Assembly (NCBI GenBank): GCA_949775045.1
Contig: OX459099.1
Location: 19,204,741 to 19,268,740, forward strand
Origin: Metridium senile
Taxonomy: Eukaryota > Cnidaria > Anthozoa > Actiniaria > Metridiidae
Length of the DNA stretch: 64,000 nt
Direction of reading: 5' to 3'
Shown: piece by piece, positions 44,773 to 56,241 of the stretch
How the letters are laid out: every line of letters starts with the position of its first letter
Position numbering within the stretch: position 1 is the first letter of the stretch
Made by a program: the position numbers and the translations under genes
The notes under the pieces: model-generated
Told to the model about the DNA's origin: nothing
Database searches by the model: none
What the model saw: only the letters and a program-made list of their open reading frames with translations

Positions 44773-45411
44773 CTGAATAACATTGTAAAAATGTGCGAAA
44801 ATTACAGACATTCCTTAGAATTTGATCGGGCGTTCTCGAAAAACAAAGATTTTACTCAAATCGTCGACATGTCGTTGTTTTTTCGCTTGTAAATGACCAA
44901 TTTTATAACATTGAACTCCGCAAATGTTTCAGAATTACAGATTGATAGTTGCTTCAATATCCTTTGGTGTTAAATTGACTTAAAGAATCGTATTTAACTT
45001 AGTTTTGTACAATCGATTTTAATTCTATCTTGGATTCCCGAATAGGTGTTTACTTTCTATTTTACGCATGGTATCCGCTGGCCTCGATGACTGGTCCGGA
45101 ATAGTTGGCGATGATCAAGTCATATATTAATTCGTGGTTAGTAATGGCTCTCAATGTACTGCCATTTATCTGCTATAAAGTTAAATGACTAGTGAATCTA
45201 GAGAGTGATTGTTTTGAACTCACCACGTATAGACTATTGGTTAGTTATTTTTGGTGCCTATTGTAGAGTCAAAAACTATTTAGGGTTTGACGCTTTAAAC
45301 ATAACTTTTTTCTAGTTTCTAGTCTTTATTTTGTCATAGCTTCGTTTAAGTGGCATGGGGCAAGGTATGCTACATTACCTATTAGTGAAAATGGGTTGTT
45401 AGGTCAAAACA

Positions 45412-45658
45412 CAGGGAGCCCAAGCTCGTCACTTATATATCCTTTCGCTGTGCCTCAAATATACAACAATAAAGACTTTTTTGACGTAGATAGCTGTGTA
45501 TAACAGTTTTCTAGTCCGTGACATCTATCTACGTCAAAAAAAAGTCTGTATTATTGTATATTTAAGGTACAGCGGCGAAAGGATATTTCGCCACTCCATA
45601 CATTTACTGTAAATATGCAAATTACCAACATCACAAGTGACGATATTGGGCTCCCTGT
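45412..45658. mobile_element. Palindromic element with CAGGGAGCCCAA ends
   Basis: CAGGGAGCCCAA at the left is mirrored by TTGGGCTCCCTG at the right. Inner arms include ATCTACGTCAAAAAA. The right arm has an extra segment, so the palindrome is imperfect. A one-ended fragment (CAGGGAGCCCGG) occurs near 40449. Confidence 0.8.
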
Positions 45659-46262
45659 GGTCAAAATAGGTTATATTTGAAGTACTCCGGTTGAGTTTAA
45701 ATTTAACATCGCCAGAAATTCCAAACGGACATGTGTAGTAAAAGTCATGATACCTTGAAAATTCAGGGCTCAAATATGGTTGGAAAAGTATTGAGAAATT
45801 TCGATAAAGTAAAATATTTTTATGTCTACTGGATAAATAAGCCAGTCCGAGCCTGAAAAACAATAAAGTGTATTCGAACATTTGATCTCATTTGAATTCC
45901 GTCGGTGATACTTTCTAGTTTTCCAATCGATTGAGGAAGTATGTCTTGAGCATTTTCCGAAATTTCTGAAGGAATATTTAAATTTTCGTCTCGGTATTAG
46001 GAGGTGAAGTTTAAGGTTTAACAGGGCTTCCGTTCATCATGAGATGTAACTTAACTTGTCTTTGGAGTACAAGATGAAGCGCATTTTCACACTGAACTAT
46101 TCTAAAAATTATAAAATAACTGTGGAAGTGCTATTTAATTCCGAATAAAACCCTTTTTCTCGTCGAGACCCGGAGAGGTAAACCTTCAATTGTCACATGA
46201 TCTAATGCCCAAAAGTCATGAATAATAAGCGCCGCCCAAAGCAGTTCCGAATTTCTGGTGAT

Positions 46263-46345
46263 AGAGTGATTTTTACTTAACCCGTGGAACATAAATTACT
46301 TATCAATGTGTAATAGTCAAATAAACAACTTGAATAAACGCACAA
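46263..46345. repeat. Fragment of MITE family A
   Basis: It has TTAACCCGTGGAAC and AATGTGTAATAGTCAAATA, as in the left arms of 17133-17273 and 28176-28316, but no right arm. Confidence 0.65.
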
Positions 46346-48069
46346 GAAAACAATAGAAATAATAAAATCTACTAACCTCTGTTAGCCCACTAAGCCTGCG
46401 TTCATGATGTATGACGTACGGGGGTGGGGGGAGGGGAGTTGGTGCAGGTGGAATTATTAACCGACCTCTTGCAGTCCCTTTAAAAATAGTAGCACCCCCC
46501 CCCCCCCCCAAGGCAAAGTTGAAAATGTATCATACCCCCTTGAGCCTGATACCAGTTTTAATTTCCCCCCCCCCCCCCCCCCCCCCCCACAACATCAATA
46601 TGTGCATGTAAATAGTTTGTATCTGAACTGTAATTATTTTAGTTACGTAACCGCAAAAGACAACTACAAAATCATTGATATAGGTGGAACGGAATAATTT
46701 ACTTTCTGAGCAAATAATAATCTGCGATATATATATTTTCGATAAAAATTCAAAAACCTTATTTATCACGCATACAAAGTACTATATTTTTCAATAATTT
46801 TATGCTCAAATTATGAAAAAGGTATTTTATACTTATGTGCATGATGAATTATTGACTAAAAATCCAACCCAAACTATTTATGTTTTTAAAATATGAACCA
46901 ATTAAAAAACTTCGATATCACTATAACTTTTCTAGAGAAACAAAATTAGGGGTATCATTCACGCGTTTTTGAAAGATATGAATTTTTAGATTTTACTTTT
47001 TGAGTAGAAATCGCACAAAAATTCGTGACAGCATGACTTTGTGTCACGACACGCGTACATTGGCGTGTTTGCGAATGCCAAGGCATCTTCACCTGGCAAA
47101 TTCGCTTCAAACACAAGACAAAACGCTGAGAAAAATCAAGATTTTGAGCTTCATATTGACAAAAACGTTACTTGAATAAGTACTAAATAGGATGATAACT
47201 ATGTATTAAAAGGAAAAAACGGAATTCTAGAACATTTCTTTATAAAAAAAAAACTTTTCATCGCATTAGATTTAATATTAAAAAAAGTAGTCATTGCAAA
47301 TCTTCAAAATTCAAACAAAACACAAACGACCTGAAAGTTCTTTTGAAGTGGAATTAAAGACCTTAAGTATCAACCAACAAAGGATCGATTTGAAGCTTAA
47401 TTATTTCAAGTTTTTAGGTGTTTTTGTTTTTCACGCTCGTTATCAAACAATTTTTCTTTCAAAAAACTGACTTGAAAAAATAATTCGTTGAACTTACTTT
47501 ATCGGTGATTATTTTCCTGAGGTTTTCTTCTTCTGGATGACATCGATAATATTTTGACGAATACATGTATGACTTGAATCAGTTTTGATGAATTAAGCAT
47601 GGATCATAGTTAAACTGCCAAGCTTGAAAATCCATCAATAAACTGTACTGAAGGAAGCATTTTGAAGATAGTTTTCATAACCGAATAAAGTCGCTTCATT
47701 TTCAATTCTTTTACTTTGCTGTAGTCTTTATTCTTCTACGAAGTTTTATCTACAGACAAGTGTTCTTGGCCTTTCAGTCTTTTCCTTTTCTTGAGATAAA
47801 CTTCTTCATGTTTGTCTCCTTGAAGTTTATTTTCTGCTTTGGTAGTCTTTATTCTTCCAAGAAGTTTTATCTGCAGACACGTTTTCTTGGCCTTTCAGTC
47901 GTTTTCTTTTATTTCTACTGTTAAATTTCTTCATTTTTGTATCCGGCCTGAGTTTATTTTCTCCTTCGGCCAAAACTATTTTTGTTTTCTTCTATGTTCA
48001 TCTTTCTCAGTTGATATTTTAAATATTGTATTTTGTTGTTTGTTTGACTTTTTTGTCGATAAAAAAAAA

Positions 48070-48290
48070 CCTGCTTTCGGGCGCGGGCGCTGCTATTCCG
48101 TGCGCGCGCGCATCACTTTCCCGACGAAATGTAACAGCCAATCAGTATCGCGATGGGCACGTTGTACGGACGTGCGCGCCCGCGATCCTACGTGTCGGTC
48201 GATGAAAAATCAACTCGATGGGTTACCATTTTTTCTTAAGTATGGTGCTCCGCTTGCGCGGGCCTTCGGCCCGCGCGGAGCTCCGTTATA
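48070..48290. repeat. GC-rich block ending in a strong hairpin
   Basis: Locally GC- and CpG-rich sequence (CGTGCGCGCGCG) stands out from the AT-rich flanks. It ends in a hairpin with GGAGCTCCGCGCGGGCC and near-inverse arms around TTCG (48243-48285). A mobile-element fragment is likely. Confidence 0.5.
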
Positions 48291-48649
48291 ATTAAGTCGA
48301 AAGTCGGAATGATTCAAGTAACTGCATGTATTGTTTTTGTTGTATATCACATTTGTGCAATAAGAATAATACATGTAGACATCTTTTGAACAGAAATATT
48401 TTCAACATCTATTTGTTTAAGTGTTCGGTTTTTTTTATAAACAATGGGGATTAAACAAAGTTTGTTTTACTAAAACAAATATTTTCATGTAAATTATGAA
48501 AATATTTTTTGAAAAAAAGATTAATATAATTACTGCGATTTTCGACTTACTGCAAACTCAGACTTTTCAACGGTTTGTTGTGAAATACGTTTTTAGCTGC
48601 CGTCAATTAGTCGGTAACTTTTAAATGCTTCATTGTATTTTAGACCCAG

Positions 48650-49300
48650 GGGTACTCCCTTTGTCCAAGTGGTAGGGGTGATCAGCGGAGGTTTTGAAAA
48701 CGACTCCTTAAAGGTACGCACAGATAAAAATAACTGATAAAGCCTTGTCGATTACCCCAAAAAAGCAACAAAACAAAGTAAAAATGACTCTTACAGGTAC
48801 AAAATCATTTATTTATTTATTTATTTAGAAGATTCGCCACTAGGCAGGGATAAACCCACAGAGAATATCTCCAGTAACGGGTTCCCAAATTCCAGTGTAC
48901 GTATGAGAGTGAGGAGGTCACTGAGGGTGGTCACGGCCAGAGATTTGGTTACGTCCTCAGTGGTTCTTTTGCGTCCACCTTGTAACAGTCAGAGTGTAGG
49001 CAGACGGGACCTCCGGCTTTACGTCCTTATCCGAGAAGACGAGGCACTGAGAGAGTAAAGTATCTTGCCCAAGGACACAACGTAATCGCCCGGGCCAGTA
49101 AACGAACCCAGACCATTAGGCCCGGAGTCCGACACGCTGACCGCTAGGCCACCACGTCTCTCCGGCTAAGCTATCAGTTACTTAACTGATTTTTGAGCCA
49201 GAACCCTAAAAGGTACGCACAGGAAATATTGTTATCCTAAAAGGTACGCCGATCACCCCTACCACTTGGACAAAGGGGTTACCCCCCACCCCCGTGTCCC
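48650..49300. mobile_element. Palindromic MITE (copy 2) split by a SINE
   Basis: The arms match 24014-24258 (GGTACTCCCTTTGTCCAAGT at the left; GATCACCCCTACCACTTGGA at the right). In copy 1 the centre reads CCTTACAACTGATTTTTGAG; here CTCTTACA and ACTGATTTTTGAG are separated by about 385 bases containing a SINE. Confidence 0.85.
48808..49165 (-). mobile_element. tRNA-derived SINE nested in a MITE
   Basis: On the minus strand it starts with an A box (TGGCCTAGCGG) and a B-box-like GGTTCGTTTAC. It then has GTTGTGTCCTTGGGCAAGAT, a motif shared by many animal SINEs, and ends in an AAAT microsatellite tail at about 48808-48829. It differs from the SINE at 12150-12415. Confidence 0.8.
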
Positions 49301-49667
49301 ATTAGGGCGGAGCATCCCCGTATAGTCAATTATAGAGAGTACCCCTCCCCCCAGGGGGTGGGGGGTAGTGTAAAGATATGTAGAAATCGACACTACTTGG
49401 GCACTAGATTGCGAAAAATACAAAACATACATGTAGTAGGGAGGGGGCAGGCAAAATGTTATATGTTAATATAATTAATATAATATAACATAATAATATA
49501 AAATAATATAATATGGTTAATATTAACTATGGTAGAACAAACTTAAGACCACATCAACTTGGAAACATCAGCTTGGGCAATAATTCTTATTTATCATTAG
49601 AATTACAGAGATTCACATAGTAATAATACAGTAAAATATACCTATCTTGATTGACATAAAAACTACG

Positions 49668-49891
49668 CAATAGTCCCCTTCACCGTTCCCTGCACCATCT
49701 TGAAAGGTAGCCAGGCCTTTGCCTTGAAGCAAGACAAACATTGAGCTTACAATGAAAGGGACCTTTTAACACCTTGAGGGGATTGAATTATTTATGTGTC
49801 TCTATCACTGCAAGCCCAACATTTGTGTAGCTTCGATGCAAAGGCCTGAATATCTTTCAAGATGGTGCAGGGACTGTGAAGGGGATTATTG
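49668..49891. mobile_element. Palindromic MITE with CAATAGTCCCCTTCAC ends
   Basis: CAATAGTCCCCTTCACCGTT is mirrored by TGTGAAGGGGATTATTG at the right. Inner arms include TGCACCATCTTGAAAG and its inverse. Confidence 0.9.
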
Positions 49892-50100
49892 AAATAGAAA
49901 CTACTTTACAACATTAGACATTGATTATCCCTTTACAGTCGTTTTCATATAGTTTGACTATTCCAAATTACTGTCATGCGTCCTATAAAATATTCATGAT
50001 TCCTTCAACGTAATAGTTGATTGATTAATTTCCAAACAATAATTTTTGAATAAACAAGTCTACACATATTTTACAAAAATAACTTCTATCAAATATTTAC

Positions 50101-51895
50101 CATTGCTGAAGCTTCTTCTACGAGCTGCCAGTCGTTGCCTTGATGTAAATCGAGAGAGTTCCCTCTTAAAAGATTCGATGGAAATCTAAAAATTGTAAAA
50201 TAGAACAATATCATTTTAGAATATTATGATAGTTTTAGGCCAGCGGATTACAGCTTGAATATGAAATTTCACTTCCGGCGCACACGCGTCAGTTTTGGCG
50301 GCAATTTTGACTTCAGTGACTCGAGTGACTAAAACTTAGTTGATGTTTTTCCGTTCGTTTTTAGATTGAAACGAATTAATTACAAAAATAATACATCTCT
50401 AAAGCTCATTTTTAATGTCAGAGACATGCTAATCAGTTTTTTAAGGGAGTAAAAGTAAAACGTTCACAAAGAGATGATATTTAGAAGCTTTATCTTGGTG
50501 GTTGTTCAACATGGCTGTTCAACACTGATTCTTGTTTGTTCTACAACAACAATACATCGGCACTAGCTTAGCCAACAAAGCATGTTTAACGTAGAGAAGA
50601 GCTGTGATATTTTCGTCATAGTAAAATTAAGGTATGTGAAGTTTTTATTGTGAAAACAATTGAGCGACATTTGCTTTCAAAGCCACTTTTCTTATTTTTT
50701 TTATCGCCAAATAAATAATTTTCAAATTTAATTTTGTTTGTAACAAGAACTTGAAATATTTTCTCTAAGTTTTAACCAGTTTAAAATTTTATCTATTTAT
50801 TTGTATATTTTCATTGATGAAGAAGAAAAATACAAAAAGAAATTCGATAAAACCTTTTCATTGGTAGGTTCGAAAGTCAATCTATGTTGAATTTTACCTG
50901 AACTGCGAAGTCATCATATATTTTTTGTTTCCCGTCGCCCGACCGACCCTAAATTTCCAAAATCAGGTAACCACTTCTCGACAATTTTAATTTGTTTTTA
51001 TTGATATTTTGTTTTTATTTCTTTTGATCGATGGGAAAAGAAAAAAAAAATAAATGAGGATGGCCTGATTCAACAACTATTCTTATTTTAACAGCTATTT
51101 TTGTTACTTGATGTTTCTAATGCTATTTCTACTGAAGCTATCATGCTTGTATTACTAATGATATTGTGTTTCTTACCTCTGTTTGACAAGACTTCACTTT
51201 ATAAATCTAAATGAACAAAATGAGATAATTAATTAATACAAGTGCGCTTTCTTTTAGAAACATGAAGATGGTAATACGAAGAGAACAGACGAAGAAGATG
51301 ATAAGAAAACGAAGAAAACATAGAATCTTGAAGGTAAAGAACGAAATTGAATGGAATATAAAGACACTGAAAAGTTGATGGAAACAGGATGTTTCGCACA
51401 AATGCGCTTTTTGAGAAAGTAAAACTTTAAATGAGAAGTGAAAAGAAGATGGAGAGAAAATGTAAACTATAGCCTGGTTTTCACTAGCGACGCAAGCGCA
51501 AGCGCAGACGCAAGCGCAAGCACAAGAGGCCTTATTTCGTAGTGAAAACCGACCACGCAAGCGCAAGCACAAGCGCAAGGTATCAACAATTTTCCTTTTT
51601 TCTTGCGTTTGCGCTTGTGCTTGCGCGTGGCACTAGTGAATAGTTTGTTTGCGCTTGCGCTTATTCACGTCTCCTTTTCACATGCTTGTGCTTGCGCTTG
51701 TGTTTGCGCTTGCGTTGCGTCGCTAGTGAAAACTAAATGAAAGGAAAAAGCAACGAGAAAGAGCAGAGGAAAGATAAAAGTGGAGGAATAAGAAGTGCTT
51801 GTCAAAATTGAAAACAATCGAATTACCTTGTCTTTTTTCATATCTTTAGTACCAAAACAGCACTTGCAAAGTGGTTTACTTTGCGTACATCCCAT
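50101..51895 (-). CDS. MGC-starting small protein, unit 2 copy (exons 1-3)
   Basis: Exon 1 51827..51895 (MGCTQSKPLCKCCFGTKDMK plus KDK), exon 2 51177..51206 (IYKVKSCQTE) and exon 3 50101..50185 (ISIESFKRELSRF, then RQRLAARRRSFSNG), all phase-consistent with good splice sites. Exon 3 ends in phase 1 at a GTAAAT donor, so more exons should follow at lower coordinates; none was found. The N-terminal MGC suggests dual acylation, the CKCC cluster could also be palmitoylated or bind metal, and exon 3 is strongly basic. A CRE-like TGACGTCA lies upstream (about 52055). The paralogue at 32262-32755 lacks exon 3. Confidence 0.55.
51478..51735. mobile_element. Foldback element built of GCAAGC-type hexamers, absent from unit 1
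   Basis: Ends TTTTCACTAGCGACGCAAGC and inverse. The interior consists of repeated CGCAAGC/GCACAAGC units in both orientations. Unit 1 lacks it at the matching position (near 32565). Confidence 0.85.
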
Positions 51896-52322
51896 CGTAA
51901 TACGATAATGTAGTGATAAAACGATGTTTATCAAAAATACTTTAAACTTTCTTTTGTCAGTCAAAAATGCGTGTCGACTTCAATCAACTCTCTAAAAAGT
52001 GATTTTCATTAGCGCGCTGTGATGTCATAATCACTTCGATGACGATTTGCCGTGACGTCATTTTCGAAAACCACAGGAGGACCGCGCCAAGAAATACCTG
52101 TTTGAACACCATTAGATATTGAAACACCCGGGCTTAAAAAAAATAAAATAGAACGAATAAACTATATAATTCAATTAAATGCAATAAAATGGTTATTTGG
52201 AAATGAAGTTAGTACATTTTGTAGTATTCTGATAGTATTTTGGTCACCCTGTGTATCGATCGCAAGGGAACCTCGGCACTAGAGGAGCGCCTGGCTTATT
52301 TTGCATGCAAGATGGCCGCTCA

Positions 52323-52398
52323 CAACCTCGTTCCCAGGGCCTTTTTCCGCGGGGGAGAAAATTTTCTCCTCACGTAAAAAACCCTGGGAACGCGGTTG
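52323..52398. mobile_element. 76-bp Mutator-like miniature element, same site as the 5.7-kb element
   Basis: It begins CAACCTCGTTCCCAGGGCC and ends in the inverse. GGCCGCTCA flanks both sides (52314-52322 and 52399-52407), identical to the target duplication of 33179-38840 in unit 1. Confidence 0.85.
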
Positions 52399-52656
52399 GG
52401 CCGCTCAAACAATTTCATAAAAAAATCCAAGTAAAATGTCAATAAAAGACGCCAAAGAATGAATTGAAACATGTGAAAGAATCTTGTCCGACCAATAGTT
52501 AAGACAATACATCCGAATAAACTGCATTTTTTAACAAAACGAATTTCAAAGTTTCAATTTTTCGTTTGCGGATTTTCTCATTCAAAGCAACTGATTTTTA
52601 ACCAATTATTAATAGTGCGTTCTTTGATGGTTAAATTCAAAGGACAACAATAATGG

Positions 52657-52972
52657 TTGCTGCTACCAGAGAAACGTTACACTAATGTTTTTATATTCCC
52701 AGTCGCTTCTCACTTGCCTTGTTGAAGCTTCTGCAAGTATTCTTCCCATGACATTGACGTTTTGGTATAACTTACACGTTCGTGTAAATACACGTTCGTG
52801 TAACTTGCTGCACATGCTAGTGCTAGTGGTTGGAAATCTAGAGCCTTTGCAACTCGTAAAGTGCATTCTTCATCAGGAACAATGCCATGCAGATATTTCA
52901 GAAGGTGTTTTAATCGCTTCTAAGGGATAAATGGTAAGAGTAGGAGTCATTTGAACCAATGGATACCGAACT
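52657..52972 (-). pseudogene. Antisense fragment of the NLR-like NB-ARC domain
   Basis: The minus strand matches about 42990-43285 of the intact gene, covering the sequence that encodes DEECTLRVAKALDFQPLALA and EYKNISVT. It has small deletions, a short duplication (ACACGAACGTGTA) and frame breaks. It occupies the place where unit 1 has exon 2 of the small secreted protein. It is a third NLR-derived sequence in the window, in the opposite orientation to the genes. Confidence 0.8.
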
Positions 52973-53250
52973 AACCTCGATTTGATGTGATGCATTCAAA
53001 CTAACACAAACCACATATAGTTTGTTAAAATTTATTAATATTTGTTTACATTATTCAAAAACTTTAAATTGTTTGGTTATAAGTTAACTTTTTATAGCTG
53101 TGTCTAAAATTCTAGCAAAAGTTTTTGAAATGTTCTAATTTTACGTTTGGTAAACAAATAAATATCTCTTATGAAGGATCAGTCAAAACTCAAAATATTC
53201 TTCGCACTGTCTCGAACAAGCATTATTTTGAAAATTAGCTAACAACATGC

Positions 53251-53470
53251 CAGGCTCGTAACATGGTATATTTTGAACCTATTGATCCCGGATAATGTCG
53301 GAATTTTTTTATCCCTGAGCTCAATTTTTTTCCAAACTTTTGATCCTTGATCCCCGTTTTGATCCCTGATTCGGATATTTTCTCATGATCCCGATCCCAA
53401 AGCAAAAGTTCTGATCCCTGATCCCAAAATAACGCTGATCCCTGATCCCATATACCATGTTACGAGCCTG
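53251..53470. mobile_element. MITE with CAGGCTCGTAACATGG ends, absent from unit 1
   Basis: Inverted ends CAGGCTCGTAACATGGTATA and inverse enclose repeats of TGATCCCTGATCCC. ACATGC flanks both sides. The unit 1 sequence near 39600 reads through without the element. Confidence 0.85.
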
Positions 53471-53579
53471 ACATGCACAGCTGAACGTCTCGTGATTTCA
53501 TGCATCGATTCCTCCAAAACAGTTTGTAAAATTCATGTTCAAATGTGCTGAATGCTTATTTAACATGCCTCAAATTTAC

Positions 53580-53616
53580 CTTTAGCAGCCAATTGCGCAA
53601 ACATTAGGATTTTCAT
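53580..53616 (-). pseudogene. Signal-peptide exon of the small secreted protein, unit 2
   Basis: Encodes MKILMFAQLAAK and ends at GTAAAT, paralogous to 39710..39746. The hydrophobic core is interrupted by Gln and the following exon is absent, so this copy is probably dead. Confidence 0.5.
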
Positions 53617-54092
53617 CGTTAAAACTTGTAGTTTTTTTTCGTGCAAACGAATCGGAACGTTGGGAAAAGTAGTCACGTGACTGAATGATTCACGGAATGA
53701 AAATAACTTTTGGGCTTCCTGTGTTTTGCTCCGTCGTTAAATTCTGCTCGAAGAAGAAGACTCGAACGAATACTGAAAAGCGAAGCTTCTCAATTTGAGC
53801 AAAAGTTTTTTTCCCCTATCAGGTAAGAAATGGTTTAACGATTGTTCTATACTTGAGGTTTCATTGCTAGCTAATAATGAGCCGAAATTGGCTTCGATTT
53901 TGCTTGTATTTTAAATTCAGAATGAGCTAGCATGTTGTATTTTCACTTCTAGAATACCAAAAAAATAAAAGCTAGTCACCTAGTTAGAGGCGCTTAAAGT
54001 TAGAGCGAATATCGGGTAAGTTGTGACTGGCATCTTGTTGGGATTAGTCCTTGATACAAGCATTAAAAGAACCAAATCAGACATGATTCTTA

Positions 54093-54224
54093 GGGGCTGT
54101 TTATATGATGGCGAGTTGTCCCTGCTAGCCGGGATAACTCTAATGTTTTGTGTTCCCCGGGGAATTCAAGACAATAGAGTTATCCCGGCTAGCAGGGACA
54201 ACTCGCTTCCATATAAACAGCCCC
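54093..54224. mobile_element. PIF/Harbinger-type MITE, 132 bp, absent from unit 1
   Basis: Inverted ends GGGGCTGTTTATATG and CATATAAACAGCCCC. Unit 1 has the empty site GATTCTTAGTCCGC (near 40184); unit 2 has TTA on both sides of the element (54090-54092 and 54225-54227). TTA target duplications and GGGGCTG ends fit PIF/Harbinger. Confidence 0.9.
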
Positions 54225-54339
54225 TTAGTCCGCTTAACAAATAATTGGTGCACAAGACTTTCGTTTTCTATCACAATTGAATACAGTAAACTAGTATAGA
54301 ACGCGACGCGCAAAAGCTTGTTAATAATATATGTGACGC

Positions 54340-55240
54340 AGGTAGTTCCAGTGATGTTTTTATTGACAAAAATATGGCAAGCCAAACATGACAAAAGTAT
54401 ATTGATTTTGAAAACACCAAATGAAATAAGAAATCACTATGTGAAATAAGAAATCACTATATGAAATATATAATTCACTATATGACAAAGAAAACTTACA
54501 TGACGAGAATATGAAATCACTAATTGAAAATAACGAGAAAAATTCACCTAGTGAAATGTTTTGAAATCACTACCCGAAAATAACGAGAAAAATTCACCTA
54601 ATGAAATTTTTTGAAATCACTACCCGAGAATATCGATTCGCAATCACAAATATCGATTTGACTTTTGTGAACCCTTGCGCACCTTTGTCAGCGGTATTAT
54701 AGAAAATGGCGTCCTCAAGATGTAAGAAAAATTGTGGAAGGAATTGAAGAACTCTGCTCTAGAATTTGTCTTCAAGGATCGTAGGTACTAAAAGTTGCAA
54801 TTAATGAACTACAATGAGCTAGCTACAATGACCTAAAATGATCTACAATGCCCGGCTACAATGACCTACAAGGAGCTACAATAAGCTACAACGAGCTACA
54901 GTAAGCTACAATGAGTAACTATATGTTGTAGTTATTACGATCCAGACACAGTCCGAGCCAGACAAGCATGAAGTCAATGTCATTATTGTTGTCCATCAAA
55001 AGAGACATTTAGACCAAAAGAAATGTCAAGTGATACCTAATATACTCACTCTAAATGCTCGATACCAGCAATCATTATATACGTACGTAAAGTTCATAAT
55101 TATGATTCTCTGTTCATTGTTACTTACATTGTTATAGACTTTGAAACCAGAATTTATATCCTTTAAAACAAATAAACAAATCATCACGTGATATTTATTT
55201 TACTCTTTTTTAAGACTCGATGCTTTTTTCCGGCAACTTT
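54340..55240 (+). other. Unit 2-specific upstream region with short tandem repeats
   Basis: This part does not match unit 1. It holds repeated GAAATCACTA units (54410-54640) and a 10-bp-type CTACAATGAC/GAGCTACAAT array (54795-54915). No exon was seen. Confidence 0.6.
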
Positions 55241-55520
55241 GTTTATCAATAAATTCTGGCTAAAATCTAATTTTTATGGCCGATTTTACTTAAAATCAAT
55301 GCTTTTAATCGAAAATATGTGGATTCAACAAAAGGTCTTCAGTAATCAAATCCCAAGATGAACTAGACCCTGCTACGGCCCTGTATTGAAAGACTAGTTA
55401 TATACAATAATATTTTTTTGAAAAATACAACGTCTACTGATCTAAAAACCAGAATGTCTATTGTTTTCGTAGGTGATTCGTAGTTTTCTAGTTCCCTCTG
55501 AGATCATTTTGTTTTTGCAG

Positions 55521-56023
55521 ATGGCGGCTGCACAAGAGTATTCGTTGGAACAACTGAATTACCTCAGGATATGCAAAGTCACGACTGGAGAAATTTGTGA
55601 CGGACTTAGGGTAGTCTTCAAACAGTTATGGGACACACGGTACAAGAGTACACATGGCGAGTGGGTAAACAATGCAAACAATGGCAAGGCTTTGTACAGC
55701 TTGGAATCGAAAAAAAGTCGAAAGCAAAATAAAAAACAACTTGCTATTTTGATAAATGGGAATACCAATGAATGGGATTGTACCTGTCTTTTCTTTGCCA
55801 TTCTTTTCTCAGATAGTATCGGCAGTGGTCTCGATCCCGTTGTTAAGAAAGGCGTGGATGACTTACGTCAGTTCCGTAATAGATTCTTTGCTCATCTACC
55901 TGCTGGAAAGTTATCAGATTTAAACTTTCAAAACTCTATCCAAACGGTTATAGCTGCTTTTAGCACCCTGAAACTAGACAGTGCTGATATCGAGGCAATC
56001 AAAAACCAGATATCATTTCCTAC
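55521..56023 (+). pseudogene. HEPN domain of the unit 2 NLR-like gene, cut by a Polinton
   Basis: From the ATG after TTTTTGCAG the frame matches the intact paralogue (41893) almost residue for residue through NQISFPT, including RNRFFAH of the HEPN motif. It then diverges at 56024-56026, where the paralogue continues EELRVTQEQ. The frame runs on for about 66 codons into the Polinton terminus and stops just before 56230. The result is a HEPN-only open frame of about 234 codons with a transposon-derived tail. The NB-ARC and TPR parts should lie beyond the right end of the Polinton, outside the window. Confidence 0.85.
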
Positions 56024-56241
56024 AGTAATAGTAAATGGCCGATTCGAGCACAAAAATCTCAGGAATGTTGATAATTTTCAATTTCTGGGAATTACCTGTC
56101 AATCAAATTCTGGGAATCTCGGGAATGTCAAGAATTATAATTTATATTTTATTTTTTGTAACTATAATGTTGTTATTCTGTGGTATCATGCAAAATGCGT
56201 TTATTCTTTAAAATTAAAATTTAAATAATATATATAAGAAA

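Larger units (their letters stand above)
44773..50100. other. Intergenic, repeat-rich
   Basis: No supported exon was found between the NLR-like gene and exon 3 of the unit 2 MGC gene. The stretch contains the palindromes at 45412-45658 and 49668-49891, a MITE fragment at 46263-46345, poly-C runs at 46496-46512 and 46566-46588, a GC-rich block at 48070-48290 and a MITE split by a SINE at 48650-49300. Confidence 0.55.
50282..56023. repeat. Segmental duplication, unit 2 (partner 31398-42394)
   Basis: Collinear partner of unit 1. The left breakpoint is at the same base of the shared sequence (ACACGCGTCAG). The alignable part ends at 56023-56025, where a Polinton begins inside the NLR-like coding exon. 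Confidence 0.85.

Noticed and set aside
46317..46769. Pro- and Gly-rich short frames on both strands
   Set aside because: They come from poly-C/poly-G runs at 46496-46588.
47839..48291. 150-aa plus-strand frame with a hydrophobic start
   Set aside because: It crosses a GC-rich repeat block and ends in the hairpin sequence (LARAFGPRG), which appears to be mobile-element DNA; no splice or homology support.
51207..51578. 123-aa minus-strand frame with an Ala/Cys/Arg repeat
   Set aside because: It translates the GCAAGC hexamer foldback element and intron of the MGC gene; the unit 1 equivalent lacks the repeat part.
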